Positions 25,898 through 35,240 of a DNA stretch of 54,344 nucleotides are shown here, piece after piece (position 1 is the stretch's first letter; the number at the start of each line of letters is the position of its first letter). The notes beneath the pieces were generated by a model. It was given only the letters and a program-made list of their open reading frames with translations. It ran no database searches and was not told the origin of the DNA. Made by a program: the position numbers and the translations under genes. The stretch covers positions 1-54,344 of the forward strand of contig CAJAVU010000058.1 in assembly GCA_903945495.1 (NCBI GenBank). The letters run 5' to 3'. The DNA is from an uncultured Flavobacteriales bacterium (GTDB taxonomy: Bacteria > Bacteroidota > Bacteroidia > Flavobacteriales_D > Crocinitomicaceae).

Positions 25898-26521
25898 ATG
25901 AAAAACTACATACAATCCTCAAAAACCTTCCGCTATTTCACTTTAGGGAATCCTGAAAAGGCTAAAAAAATTCTATTTGTTCTGCACGGTTATGGCCAAT
26001 TGCCTGAATATTTTATTCAAAAATTCAATGATTTGGGAGATGAGTACTTCATCGTTGCCCCTGAAGGGATGCATCGTTTTTACCTAAAAGGAAGTTCAGG
26101 TCGTGTTGGTGCTTCTTGGATGACCAAAGAGGAACGTTTAACAGACATTTCGGATACAATCAATTTTTTGAATACCCTGTATACTCACGTTGCGAAACAA
26201 TTTGATATGAATCAAATCAGTATTCTTGGATTTTCTCAAGGAGCTGCTGCTGCTGCAAGATGGTTTTATTCCAATGAAAAATTAGCCAGTCAATTAATTA
26301 TTTGGGCGAGTGTTTTTCCACCAGATTTAGAACGATCATCTGAAATAAATCCTTCAAACAGTTTATCAAACAAATTCGTAATTGGCAAACAAGATGAATT
26401 CTTCGATGAGCAACAACAAAACGAACTGATGCAATTTTATAAAGAAAATGGATTTGAGGTGTTTCGATTCGATGGAAAGCATGATATTGATCCTTCTACA
26501 TTGACTCGAGTATTAAGCTAA
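25898..26521 (+). CDS. Alpha/beta-hydrolase, carboxylesterase/phospholipase family
   Basis: 207 residues from ATG 25898; the 12-residue longer TTG start at 25862 overlaps the -7 box. Cytosolic, with no signal. LFVLHGYGQ forms the oxyanion-hole region, GFSQG is the nucleophile elbow, and the aspartate/histidine pair is probably in IGKQDEFFDE and GKHDID near the end. This is the compact esterase type similar to carboxylesterase/phospholipase 2. The natural ester substrate is unknown. All catalytic residues are present, so activity is likely. Confidence 0.85.
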   Translation: MKNYIQSSKTFRYFTLGNPEKAKKILFVLHGYGQLPEYFIQKFNDLGDEYFIVAPEGMHRFYLKGSSGRVGASWMTKEERLTDISDTINFLNTLYTHVAKQFDMNQISILGFSQGAAAAARWFYSNEKLASQLIIWASVFPPDLERSSEINPSNSLSNKFVIGKQDEFFDEQQQNELMQFYKENGFEVFRFDGKHDIDPSTLTRVLS

Positions 26522-26592
26522 TCCATTCATTTCAACTTTATCTTTTTTTATTTGGCACAATTTCTGATATTTGCACCGAAAAATAAACAATT

Positions 26593-27228
26593 ATGAAATT
26601 TTTAGCATCGCTATTTATCATCCTTTCTTTCACTAGCTTCGGTCAGGATGCAAAATCTCAAGGAATTCTTGACAAACTTTCAACGAAAATGAAAGGACAA
26701 AAGTCTTTCTACATTGAGTTCACAGCAAATATCAAAAATACATCGAACGGAACAAACGAGAGTGAAACTGGAAAAGGATGGGTAAAAGGAAATAAATTCT
26801 ACGCATCGTATGGTGATAACACAATCATTTCAAATGGTGTTAAAACGTGGACCGTTGTAAAAGAAGAAAAATCAGTTTATGAAACTGATGCCAACGAAGA
26901 TGATGAAGAGTCAATGAACCCAAAAAAGTTAATGACAATTTGGGAATCTGGTTTCAAAAACAAATACGAGAAAGAAGACAAGTTGAATAATGAAGCAGTT
27001 CATGTTATCAATTTGTATCCTAAAGTTCCTGCTAAAGTTGATTACCATACAATCACCTTGTATATTTCAAAAGCATCGAATGAATTGAAAAAAGCGGTAA
27101 TGAAAACAAAAGATGGTACGACAATGACGTACACTTTGACAAAATTCACTTCGAATCCAACGGTTGAAGACACGAAATTTGTATTCGACATTAAAAAATA
27201 TCCTGGTTACACATTGATCAAAGATTAA
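26593..27228 (+). CDS. LolA-like outer-membrane lipoprotein carrier protein
   Basis: 211 residues with a signal peptide ending TSFGQ (~18). KMKGQKSFYIEFTA, a GKGWVKGNKFYAS strand pair, DNTIISNGVKTWTVVKEEKSVY and the later TITLYISKASNELKKAV are the curved beta-sheet pattern of LolA/LolB-like proteins in Bacteroidota. It would shuttle lipoproteins across the periplasm, fitting a genome with many lipoproteins. The upstream region has an approximate -7 sequence (GATATTTG at 26566-26573, one mismatch). Confidence 0.85.
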   Translation: MKFLASLFIILSFTSFGQDAKSQGILDKLSTKMKGQKSFYIEFTANIKNTSNGTNESETGKGWVKGNKFYASYGDNTIISNGVKTWTVVKEEKSVYETDANEDDEESMNPKKLMTIWESGFKNKYEKEDKLNNEAVHVINLYPKVPAKVDYHTITLYISKASNELKKAVMKTKDGTTMTYTLTKFTSNPTVEDTKFVFDIKKYPGYTLIKD

Positions 27229-27247
27229 TGTTGATCCAATAGAAACT

Positions 27248-27278
27248 AAAAAGGCTACCATAATCGGTAGCCTTTTTT
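27248..27278. terminator. Bidirectional intrinsic terminator
   Basis: Perfect 12-bp stem AAAAAGGCTACC / GGTAGCCTTTTT with a 6-nt loop and T-tracts on both strands. It ends the LolA-like gene and the convergent helicase gene. Confidence 0.92.
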
Positions 27279-27284
27279 AGTGTC

Positions 27285-28628
27285 TTATTTTTTCTTCTGT
27301 CCTTTTTTCTTCGGACGTCCGTATTTCTCTTGTTTGATTTTCTTCCAGTCTTTGCGAACATTGACTTTAGAATTCTTAGCCGATTTCTCATGAAACGCAG
27401 GACCAACATCTTCGCGTTTTTTAATCTTAACAGCAGGTTCTGGCATTGAAATCCTCGGTTCTTCCTCGTAAATCAATTCATTCGATATTTCCACCGATTC
27501 TGGGAAATCGACATATTCCAATTTCAAATCGCCAAGTCCTTCTGTGATGTGTTTTTCGCTTGTTGATTCAAACGGTGAAAAGAAGCTGATTGCCTCCCCT
27601 TTTCGATCTGCACGACCAGTTCGACCAACACGGTGAATAAAGTTCTCAAAATCATCTGGAGCATCGAAATTTACTACGTGGGTAACTCCCGTAATATCTA
27701 TACCACGAGAAATCAAATCTGTTGCGATCAAAATTGAGATTTCACCCGATTGGAAAGCATTCACTGTTTCGAAACGATTGTTCTGAGATTTATTTGAATG
27801 AATTACGCCTAAACGCTCTTCAAAGTTTGGCAATAAACGTTCATAAACAGTCATTGCAAACGTTTTACTTGAAACAAAGACCAATACCTTTTCCATTTCT
27901 GATTTCGTTGCAAGTAAATCTTCCAACAAATTCAATTTAGTATTAAAGTTTGGCACTGAATACGCCGTCAAATGAATGTTTTCCAAAGGTGTTCCAGCTG
28001 GAGCAGCCTCCACCTTCACTGGATTCACGAAATATTCATCGATTAATTCTTCCACTTGCTCATTCATTGTCGCAGAGAAGAACAAACTTTGTTTCTTTTC
28101 AGGTAATAAATCAAGAACGTTTAACAATTGGTGCTTAAATCCAAGGTCAAACATCTCATCAACTTCATCGACAATCAATCGTTTGATTCCTTTTAGCACT
28201 AAATCACCGCGCAAAGCTAAATCCAATAAACGTCCAGGTGTTGCAACAAGCACATCCAAGCCCATGTTGATTTGATCCGCTTGTGTATGAATATTTGTTC
28301 CACCATAAACGCCAACAACCGTTAAAGTCATGTACGTCGTTAATTGTTCAACTGTCTCTACAATTTGAGCGACTAATTCGCGCGTTGGAACAATGATTAA
28401 TATTTGAGGTAAACGGTCTTTCGAAAAATTCCATTGTCTCAAGGCTGGCAACAAATACGCTAAGGTTTTTCCTGTACCTGTTTGCGCAATTCCAATCATG
28501 TCCTTTCCTGACATAACAACTGAAAAAGCTTTTCCTTGAATTGTTGTTGGTATTGTATATCCCAGATCATCCAATGCGTTCAGCAAAGGTTTATTCAAAT
28601 TAAGATCTCTAAATGTAAATTCTTCCAT
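27285..28628 (-). CDS. DEAD-box RNA helicase (RhlE-like)
   Basis: 447 residues from ATG 28628 (MEEFTFRDLNL), matching the usual start of this family. Longer starts at 28652 (ATG) and 28676 (TTG) exist, but the TTG lies in the terminator of the preceding gene. Motifs: Q motif (PTTIQ, to residue 31), Walker A AQTGTGKT (48-55), PTREL, motif II as DEVD (154-157) instead of DEAD, FFSATM, and HRVGRTGR. The basic C-terminus (KKIKQEKYGRPKKKGQKKK) is a likely RNA-binding tail. Expected role: RNA unwinding in ribosome assembly or cold adaptation. Confidence 0.93.
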   Translation of the reverse strand: MEEFTFRDLNLNKPLLNALDDLGYTIPTTIQGKAFSVVMSGKDMIGIAQTGTGKTLAYLLPALRQWNFSKDRLPQILIIVPTRELVAQIVETVEQLTTYMTLTVVGVYGGTNIHTQADQINMGLDVLVATPGRLLDLALRGDLVLKGIKRLIVDEVDEMFDLGFKHQLLNVLDLLPEKKQSLFFSATMNEQVEELIDEYFVNPVKVEAAPAGTPLENIHLTAYSVPNFNTKLNLLEDLLATKSEMEKVLVFVSSKTFAMTVYERLLPNFEERLGVIHSNKSQNNRFETVNAFQSGEISILIATDLISRGIDITGVTHVVNFDAPDDFENFIHRVGRTGRADRKGEAISFFSPFESTSEKHITEGLGDLKLEYVDFPESVEISNELIYEEEPRISMPEPAVKIKKREDVGPAFHEKSAKNSKVNVRKDWKKIKQEKYGRPKKKGQKKK

Positions 28629-28656
28629 GTTGTTTTCTTCTTCTCGAGGCATGATT

Positions 28657-28688
28657 GGAAAAAAAATCCGACTCAAATGAATCGGATT
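28657..28688 (-). terminator. Intrinsic terminator after the fused E1 gene
   Basis: Minus strand stem AATCCGATTCA / TGAGTCGGATT (one G-U pair, 2-nt loop) followed by a run of T residues (plus-strand A tract 28657-28666). It lies between the E1 gene and the helicase start. Confidence 0.85.
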
Positions 28689-28703
28689 CTTTTAACGATT
28701 GTA

Positions 28704-30704
28704 TTAATATTCTAACAGTTGATTGATTGCCTCAACCAAGCGTTGTTTCGGTAAAAATTGACTTTCCAAAGGAACTGCAAACGGTACTGGTGTATCCAAA
28801 GAGGCTACACGTTTAACTGGTGCATCCAAATCAGTGAAACAATTTTCAGTAATCAATGCTACTAATTCTCCACCAATTCCACCGGTCATGCAATCTTCAT
28901 GTAACACAATCACTTTTCCAGTTTTTCGTGCAGCAGCGAAAATTGCTTCATTGTCCAATGGTAATAATGTTCTTAAATCTAAGATTTCAGCAGACACATT
29001 TGGCATTGCTTCGATTGCTTCCATTGCCCAGTGAACGCCCAATCCGTATGTAATAATTGTGATATCTGTTCCTTCTTTCGCTGTTCGTGCCTTTCCGATT
29101 TCAACTGTGTAATAGTCATTTGGAATTTCTTCTTTCAAACTTCTATACAAGTATTTGTGCTCGAAAATCATTACAGGATTTGGATCTTCAATCGCAGCAT
29201 TCATCATTCCTTTTGCATCATAAACAGTCGATGGATAAAGAATTTTTAATCCTGGAGTGTGTACAAACCATGCTTCATTACTTTGCGAATGGAAAGGTCC
29301 AGCAGCCGTTCCTGCACCTGTAGGCATACGAACAACAACGTCAGCATTTTGCGACCAACGCCAATGCATTTTTGCTAAATTATTGACAATTTGGTTGAAT
29401 CCACATGTTACGAAATCTGCGAATTGCATTTCCACAACTGCTTTCATTCCAGCAATCGACAATCCTAAACCAGCTCCAACGATTGCACTTTCACAAATTG
29501 GTGTATTTCGAACGCGCTCTTTTCCGAACTGATCGACAAATCCTTCTGTCACTTTGAACGCACCACCATATTCAGCGATGTCTTGTCCCATGATTACCAA
29601 TTCTGGGTATTTCTCCATTGATTCACGCAAACCATCTTGAATTGCATCGATGAAACGTTTTTCAGTTGTACTTCCTTTCCCTTCAATTACTTCTTGAGAA
29701 AAAGGAGCGTATACATCTTCTAATTCAGTTTCTAATGAAGCAATAATTGCAGGTTCAGCGTGAGCCGTATCAAATCCTGTTTGAATTTCTTCTTTAATTT
29801 CTTTTTTAAATGCAGCTTCTTGCTCTTCAGTCAAAACACCAATTTCTTTCAAATACAATTCGAAATTAGACACTGGATCTTGTTTCGACCATTCGTCTTG
29901 CAAGCCTTCTGGATAGTATTTTGTTCCTGATGCTTCTTCATGTCCACGCATTCTGAACGTCATCAATTCCAAAATATATGGTTTTGGATTTTCACGAATT
30001 TCTTCATTGATTTTGCGGACAGCATTAATTACTTCTAGAATGTTGTTCCCATTAACTTGAACAGCTTCCATTCCGTAACCAATTCCTTTATCGATGAATT
30101 GTTTACAACGGAATTGTTCAGATGAAGGTGTTGAAAGTCCCCAACAGTTATTTTCAATTGCAAAAATCACTGGTAAATCCCAAACAGAGGCAACATTCAA
30201 TGATTCATGAAAATCACCTTCTGAAGCTCCACCATCACCTGTAAAAACAATTGTTGATTTTTTCTCTTTTTTCAATTTGGCAGCCAATGCAATTCCATCA
30301 GCAATTCCCAATTGTGGTCCAAGGTGAGAAATCATACCAACAACCTTATATTCTTGTGTTCCAAAATGGAAAGAACGATCTCGTCCTTTTGTGAAGCCGG
30401 AAAGTTTTCCTTGAAACTGTGCAAACAAGCGTTCTAATGGAATTCCGCGTGTTGTGAAAATTCCAAGATTACGGTGCATTGGAAGAATGTATTCATCTTG
30501 ATTCATTGCATACGCACAACCTACGGAAATACCTTCTTGTCCCCAACCAGAAAACCATTTTGTAATTTTCCCTTGACGCAATAAAATCAACATTTTTTCC
30601 TCAATCATTCGAGGTTTAAGGATTGTTTTATAAATCGTCAATAATTCTTGGTCATCAAATCCTTCGCGGTTAAAGTCGATGTATCGTTTTTCTAATACTT
30701 CCAT
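28704..30704 (-). CDS. Fused alpha-beta E1 subunit of a 2-oxoacid dehydrogenase (branched-chain type)
   Basis: 666 residues from ATG 30704 (MEVLEKRYIDF). The longer start at 30764 is a TTG that serves as the -33 element. The first ~340 residues are the alpha subunit, with the thiamine-diphosphate motif GDGGASEGDF...NNCWG at 156-188 and the phosphorylation-loop-like MRGHEEASG. Residues from ~345 are the beta subunit (IMGQDIAEYGGAFKVTEGF, VEMQFADF, MPTGAG). Such fusions in Flavobacteria act on branched-chain 2-oxoacids or pyruvate; I favour the branched-chain assignment but cannot fix the substrate by eye. It decarboxylates the 2-oxoacid and acylates lipoyl-E2, which is encoded elsewhere. The neighbour gdhA would supply 2-oxoglutarate turnover for transamination. 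Confidence 0.88.
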   Translation of the reverse strand: MEVLEKRYIDFNREGFDDQELLTIYKTILKPRMIEEKMLILLRQGKITKWFSGWGQEGISVGCAYAMNQDEYILPMHRNLGIFTTRGIPLERLFAQFQGKLSGFTKGRDRSFHFGTQEYKVVGMISHLGPQLGIADGIALAAKLKKEKKSTIVFTGDGGASEGDFHESLNVASVWDLPVIFAIENNCWGLSTPSSEQFRCKQFIDKGIGYGMEAVQVNGNNILEVINAVRKINEEIRENPKPYILELMTFRMRGHEEASGTKYYPEGLQDEWSKQDPVSNFELYLKEIGVLTEEQEAAFKKEIKEEIQTGFDTAHAEPAIIASLETELEDVYAPFSQEVIEGKGSTTEKRFIDAIQDGLRESMEKYPELVIMGQDIAEYGGAFKVTEGFVDQFGKERVRNTPICESAIVGAGLGLSIAGMKAVVEMQFADFVTCGFNQIVNNLAKMHWRWSQNADVVVRMPTGAGTAAGPFHSQSNEAWFVHTPGLKILYPSTVYDAKGMMNAAIEDPNPVMIFEHKYLYRSLKEEIPNDYYTVEIGKARTAKEGTDITIITYGLGVHWAMEAIEAMPNVSAEILDLRTLLPLDNEAIFAAARKTGKVIVLHEDCMTGGIGGELVALITENCFTDLDAPVKRVASLDTPVPFAVPLESQFLPKQRLVEAINQLLEY

Positions 30705-30730
30705 TCTTTGTGTAATTGCAATTGAATTTG

Positions 30731-30764
30731 CAAAATTAATCGAATTTGTGGCAGAAAAAGGCAA
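30731..30764 (-). promoter_or_regulatory. Promoter of the fused E1 gene
   Basis: Minus strand TTG (30764-30762), 23-nt spacer and TAATTTTG (30738-30731), with ATG 26 nt downstream at 30704. The TTG that would extend the reading frame is the -33 element. Confidence 0.6.
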
Positions 30765-30785
30765 AAAGGTGAATTTCTTTAAATG

Positions 30786-30817
30786 AAAAAAGGCTGATTC
30801 AGAAGAACCAGCCTTTT
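30786..30817 (-). terminator. Intrinsic terminator after gdhA
   Basis: Stem AAAAGGCTGgTTC / GAAtCAGCCTTTT on the minus strand with a T-tract. It lies between gdhA and the E1 promoter, so the two genes are separate units. Confidence 0.85.
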
Positions 30818-30835
30818 CAAGTATAATGTAATTGA

Positions 30836-32191
30836 TTAAACCAAACCTTGGTCAATCATAGAATCAGCAACTTTTACGAAACCAGCAATGTTTGCTCCTT
30901 TAACGTAATCGATTGTACTATCTTCTCTTTTACCGTATTTAACACAAGCTTCGTGGATTGAAACCATGATACCGTGTAAACGTTGATCAACTTCTTCAGC
31001 TGGCCAAGAAAGACGTAATGAGTTTTGAGACATTTCAAGACCTGAAGTTGCAACACCACCAGCGTTAGACGCTTTTCCTGGTGAGAACAATACTCTTGCA
31101 GTATCAAATTCAGCGATTGCTTCTGGAGTTGATGGCATGTTAGCACCTTCAGCAACACAGATAACACCGTTTGAAATCAATACTTTCGCTTCGTCACCGT
31201 TCAATTCGTTTTGAGTAGCACAAGGTAAAGCGATATCAACTTTCACTTCCCAAGGACGTTTTCCTGCTACGAATTTCGCAGATGGATATTTAGCTACGTA
31301 TTCTTCGATACGACCTCTTTTTACATTTTTCAATTCCATAACGAAAGCCAATTTCTCAGCGTTGATTCCGTCAGCATCGTAGATGTAACCAGATGAATCT
31401 GATAAAGTAACAACTTTAGCACCTAATTGAGTAGCTTTCTCACATGCATATTGTGCAACGTTTCCAGAGCCAGAAACAGCAACAACTTTACCGTTGAAAG
31501 AATCATTTTTAGTAGCTAACATTTCTTTCGCGAAATATACAGTACCGTATCCTGTAGCTTCAGGTCGAATCAAAGATCCACCCCAATTACGTGCTTTACC
31601 AGTTAACACTCCAGTAAATTCATTACGAATTCTTTTGTATTGACCGAACATGTAACCAATTTCACGTCCACCAACACCGATATCACCAGCAGGTACATCC
31701 GTATCAGCACCAATATGACGAGAAAGCTCAGTCATAAATGATTGACAGAATTTCATTACTTCGTTATCTGATTTTCCTTTTGGATCGAAATCAGAACCTC
31801 CTTTACCACCACCCATTGGCAATGTAGTCAAAGAGTTTTTGAAGATTTGCTCGAATCCTAGGAATTTCAAAATTGACAAGTTCACAGATGGGTGGAAACG
31901 TAAACCACCTTTGTATGGTCCGATTGCAGAGTTAAACTCAACACGGTAACCTCTATTTACTTGAATTTCTCCTTTGTCATCCAACCATGGAACACGGAAA
32001 ATAATTGTTCTTTCTGGCTCAACAATACGATCTAAAATTTTAGCCGCTTTGTACTTTGGTGTTTCTTCAATAACAGGAATAACTGCTTCAGCTACTTCAT
32101 GAACTGCTTGAATAAACTCTTTTTCGTGACCATTTGTTGCTTTCACACGTTCCATGAAAGCATCAATTTCTGCTTGATATTTGTTTGACAT
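30836..32191 (-). CDS. gdhA: NADP-type hexameric glutamate dehydrogenase
   Basis: 451 residues. Interconverts glutamate and 2-oxoglutarate plus ammonia. Landmarks: [14 protein letters not shown], the active-site [19 protein letters not shown] with catalytic Lys, [21 protein letters not shown], the Rossmann glycine motif [13 protein letters not shown], and [15 protein letters not shown]. Length and motifs match the ~450-residue NADP-linked bacterial class (coenzyme preference is family-based, not proven). It is monocistronic, flanked by its own promoter and terminator. Codon choice looks more optimised than that of neighbours, as expected for a highly expressed enzyme. Confidence 0.97.
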   Translation of the reverse strand: MSNKYQAEIDAFMERVKATNGHEKEFIQAVHEVAEAVIPVIEETPKYKAAKILDRIVEPERTIIFRVPWLDDKGEIQVNRGYRVEFNSAIGPYKGGLRFHPSVNLSILKFLGFEQIFKNSLTTLPMGGGKGGSDFDPKGKSDNEVMKFCQSFMTELSRHIGADTDVPAGDIGVGGREIGYMFGQYKRIRNEFTGVLTGKARNWGGSLIRPEATGYGTVYFAKEMLATKNDSFNGKVVAVSGSGNVAQYACEKATQLGAKVVTLSDSSGYIYDADGINAEKLAFVMELKNVKRGRIEEYVAKYPSAKFVAGKRPWEVKVDIALPCATQNELNGDEAKVLISNGVICVAEGANMPSTPEAIAEFDTARVLFSPGKASNAGGVATSGLEMSQNSLRLSWPAEEVDQRLHGIMVSIHEACVKYGKREDSTIDYVKGANIAGFVKVADSMIDQGLV

Positions 32192-32218
32192 TATTTATCT
32201 GGTTTTAAAATAACGAGG

Positions 32219-32226
32219 CAAATGTA
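32219..32226 (-). promoter_or_regulatory. -7 box TACATTTG before gdhA
   Basis: Perfect TAnnTTTG on the minus strand, 27 nt before the gdhA ATG. The nearest upstream TTG is only 14 nt away, so no good -33 element is seen. Confidence 0.5.
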
Positions 32227-32379
32227 AATATTTTTTAAACCAATTATCAGAAAATTAAAAGTTATCTATTAAATCGTTGAAAACTATTAAATATTCATTG
32301 GTTATAGCGAAATATTCATGAATAGATAACTTTGAAAAATTAAAAGCAACATTCTCTTAATCTATAAAGCAACTTTAAG

Positions 32380-32387
32380 TAAATTTG
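32380..32387 (+). promoter_or_regulatory. -7 box TAAATTTG before the giant T9SS adhesin
   Basis: Perfect TAnnTTTG ending at 32387, which is also the first base of an apparent GTG start. The box makes that start untenable and points to ATG 32423. The remainder of the 231-nt gap (32192-32379) holds only AT-rich sequence and the gdhA promoter. Confidence 0.55.
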
Positions 32388-32422
32388 TGCGTCTAAACCA
32401 CATAACAATTACATTACTTGAG

Positions 32423-35125
32423 ATGAAAAACTTATTTTCTATTATCACTTTCACATTTATTTCATATTTTGGATACAATCAAGCTTTGCCAGCGGTGAAT
32501 CTTTGTCTGGGTCAAGACGCAACGGTTTGTCAAGGACAACAAGTTGTTATTACCAATTGTGGAGGTTCAGGTAGTTCGGGTGCCGCAGGTATTAGTTTAA
32601 ATGCTCCCAACAGTGTAAACTTGTGGGATGACGTTTGGTCAGGATCAGTTCCAATTGGTTTTCCTTTTAGTTTTTATGGTACTACGTATAACAATTGTGT
32701 AATTGGATCTAATGGGATTGTATCATTTGATTTATCGAAAGCAGGTGGTTATTGTGCTTGGTCTTTAGGAGGTGTTGGTGCATTACCAAACGCAACATTT
32801 TTTGATGCAAAAACGTCAGCAATGGGTTGTTATCAAGATATGAATCCTGGTTTAGGTGGAACAATTCAATACCAAACGGTTGGTACAGCTCCAAACCGAG
32901 TTTTTGTTGTTCTTTACAAAGAAATTCCAATGTTCTCTTGTGGTTCATGTACTTATCTTTCGATTATGTTGTATGAAACATCAAACAAAGTTGAATTTCA
33001 TATTGGTAACAAACCGCCATGTACTTCTTGGAATGGTGGTTTAGCAATTCAAGGGAATGAAAACGCAACTGGTTCTGCGGCAGTAACTACTCCAGGTAGA
33101 AACAACACACAATGGTCAGCTAATCAAGATGGTAAACGTTTCACACCTACATCTGCTACTAATACTTCAAATTATACTGTTTCAACAATTCCTTATGTCT
33201 TAGCATCATCGCCTGGTACAAACATGTTATGGCAAAATACTTTAGGACAAACTTTCCCATATAATAATGGTGTATTAAATGTAACTTCTGTGCCTCCTGG
33301 TACAACTGGATATTTCATTACAGGTTCGGCATGTGGCACAAGTATTGGTTCGATAACGAATGATACAACATGGATTACACGTGTAAATTCAACAGTAAGT
33401 GCAACGTCAACTCCAGATATTTGTAGTACAGGAATTGGTACAGTAACTGCAAATCCAGGAAACGGAACAGCTCCTTTCAATTTTAACTGGCCAGCACTTG
33501 GTGCCACAACACAAACGGTAACGAACGTTCCTGGTGGAACATACACTGTATTGATGACAGATGCAAATGGTTGTCCTTCTTCAGCAACAGTAATTGTAGG
33601 AAATACCCCAGCTGCTTTCACAGGAACAACAACGTTAATTTCTTGTCCAGGTGGTTCAGACGGATCAGCCACTGCAACGATGACTCCTGCTCTTGGAACA
33701 GTTTCTTACTTATGGAATGATCCTTTAGCTCAAACAACTGCAACTGCAACTGGTTTAAGTGCAGGTAGCTATACTTGTACTGTAACTTCATCTGTAGGTT
33801 GTACAGGAACTGTCAATGTAACAGTAACAGAAATCCCTGGAATGATTGCAACAATTACGAATCAAGTTGACGCGACATGTAATTCTGACAATGATGGAAT
33901 TATTGAAGTTACTGTTACTCAAGGAACGCCAATTTATTCATACAGTTGGGACAATTCAACGTCTACTGCAAACATTGCGAATGATTTATACGCAGGTACG
34001 CACACTGTAACTGTAACTGACAATTTAGGATGTGTTGTAACAGCAACCACTACGATTTCGGAACCATCACCACTTTCAATTACTACATTGACTCCTCCAA
34101 CTCAAATATGTCCAGAGGATGATATTTTATTGAGTGTCACTGGAACGGGAGGTTCTACACCTAAAACTTTCACTTGGATTCAAAATGGACTTATTATTGG
34201 AACAGGTACTTCAATCACTGTTGATCCAACAACGACAAACACACAGTATTGTGTAGAGTTATCAGAAGCTTGTGGGTCTCCAATTGATGATTCTTGTACT
34301 GTAATCACTTTCCCTACTCCAATTGTTCCAAGTATTTTACCGAATAAAACCGAAGATTGTATTCCTGGATATTTTGAATTCCAAAATACATCTTCAAATG
34401 GTGGAGAAATTGCTACATCATACTTTGAATTTACTGATGGTGATAATTTCTTAGAAGTTGGTATCGATTCATTGTCTAACACCTTCGAAATACCAAACTT
34501 CTATTCTGTAACAATGACAACTACTTCAATTTACGGTTGTGTTTATGCTGATACATTTATTAATATAATTGAGGTAAAACCATTACCTGTTGCAGATTTC
34601 ACTTTCTCTGCTAATCCAGCAACCTTCTTTGAAACATCGATTCAATTACAAGACAGATCTTCAGTTGATGTTGTAGATTATCAGTGGTTCAGTCCTGGAT
34701 CGTCACCAACGTATAGTTCCTCACAAAATCCAGTTTTCACATTCCCTGAAGGCGAAGTAGGATCTTATCCAGTTACTTTAGTTGTAACTTCTGAGCACGG
34801 ATGTACGGATACGACAACATTGACAATGAACATTATTCAAGATATAATTTTCTATGCACCGAATACGTTTACACCAGATGGTGACGAGCACAATCAATCA
34901 TGGGAAATTTATGTTGATGGTTTAGACATTTATCATTTCGAATTATACATTTTTAACCGATGGGGAGAAATGATTTGGGAATCACATGATCCATCTGCAA
35001 AATGGGATGGTACCTACAATGGTGAAATTGTTCCAAACGGAATGTACATTTGGAAAGCAAGTGGAAAAGATGAAATCAACGATGGTAAATATGAGTTTAA
35101 TGGTTACATTAACGTAATTCGATAA
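32423..35125 (+). CDS. Giant T9SS type B surface protein with SprB-type repeats
   Basis: 900 residues from ATG 32423. A signal peptide (MKNLFSIITFTFISYFGYNQ) directly follows this start, confirming it. After an N-terminal beta-sandwich region (~40-260) come three or more SprB-like repeats (~330-560). Each has a TC-x-G-x-x-DG-x-x-x-V/AT core and an L-x-AG-x-Y/H-x-x-x-VTD-x-x-GC ending. PKD-like regions follow (~640-800, VADFTFSANPAT...DVVDYQWFSPG). The final ~85 residues (FYAPNTFTPDGDEHNQSWEI, YIFNRWGEMIWES, WDGTYNGEIVPNGMY) are the gliding-motility-associated type B sorting domain. SprB repeats occur in mobile cell-surface adhesins of gliding flavobacteria. A surface adhesin role is inferred. 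Monocistronic, with a strong terminator. Confidence 0.87.
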   Translation: MKNLFSIITFTFISYFGYNQALPAVNLCLGQDATVCQGQQVVITNCGGSGSSGAAGISLNAPNSVNLWDDVWSGSVPIGFPFSFYGTTYNNCVIGSNGIVSFDLSKAGGYCAWSLGGVGALPNATFFDAKTSAMGCYQDMNPGLGGTIQYQTVGTAPNRVFVVLYKEIPMFSCGSCTYLSIMLYETSNKVEFHIGNKPPCTSWNGGLAIQGNENATGSAAVTTPGRNNTQWSANQDGKRFTPTSATNTSNYTVSTIPYVLASSPGTNMLWQNTLGQTFPYNNGVLNVTSVPPGTTGYFITGSACGTSIGSITNDTTWITRVNSTVSATSTPDICSTGIGTVTANPGNGTAPFNFNWPALGATTQTVTNVPGGTYTVLMTDANGCPSSATVIVGNTPAAFTGTTTLISCPGGSDGSATATMTPALGTVSYLWNDPLAQTTATATGLSAGSYTCTVTSSVGCTGTVNVTVTEIPGMIATITNQVDATCNSDNDGIIEVTVTQGTPIYSYSWDNSTSTANIANDLYAGTHTVTVTDNLGCVVTATTTISEPSPLSITTLTPPTQICPEDDILLSVTGTGGSTPKTFTWIQNGLIIGTGTSITVDPTTTNTQYCVELSEACGSPIDDSCTVITFPTPIVPSILPNKTEDCIPGYFEFQNTSSNGGEIATSYFEFTDGDNFLEVGIDSLSNTFEIPNFYSVTMTTTSIYGCVYADTFINIIEVKPLPVADFTFSANPATFFETSIQLQDRSSVDVVDYQWFSPGSSPTYSSSQNPVFTFPEGEVGSYPVTLVVTSEHGCTDTTTLTMNIIQDIIFYAPNTFTPDGDEHNQSWEIYVDGLDIYHFELYIFNRWGEMIWESHDPSAKWDGTYNGEIVPNGMYIWKASGKDEINDGKYEFNGYINVIR

Positions 35126-35145
35126 ACTAAAATTATAAATAGTTG

Positions 35146-35173
35146 AAAGGGAGATTAATCATCTCCCTTTTTT
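35146..35173 (+). terminator. Intrinsic terminator after the T9SS adhesin
   Basis: Stem AAAGGGAGAT / ATCTCCCTTT with loop TAATC followed by TTT. Perfect 10-bp stem just after the stop codon. Confidence 0.88.
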
Positions 35174-35193
35174 GTTTCTTTTTGGTATCGTTT

Positions 35194-35224
35194 TTGAAAG
35201 AAACCGCAAAAAATAGTAAGTTTG
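35194..35224 (+). promoter_or_regulatory. Promoter of the DUF4197 lipoprotein gene
   Basis: TTG (35194-35196), 20-nt spacer, TAAGTTTG (35217-35224), then 16 nt to the ATG at 35241. Both elements and spacing fit the Bacteroidota consensus. Confidence 0.65.
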
Positions 35225-35240
35225 ACAAAATCTTAAAATC

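Noticed and set aside
28629-28676. N-terminal extension of the helicase from TTG 28676
   Set aside because: The start lies in the terminator hairpin of the E1 gene, and family members start at MxFxDLNL, matching ATG 28628.
33193-33672. 159-residue minus-strand open frame inside the T9SS adhesin gene
   Set aside because: It is antisense to a repetitive Thr/Pro-rich coding region with clear SprB repeats and has no promoter or recognisable domain; long shadow frames are expected there.
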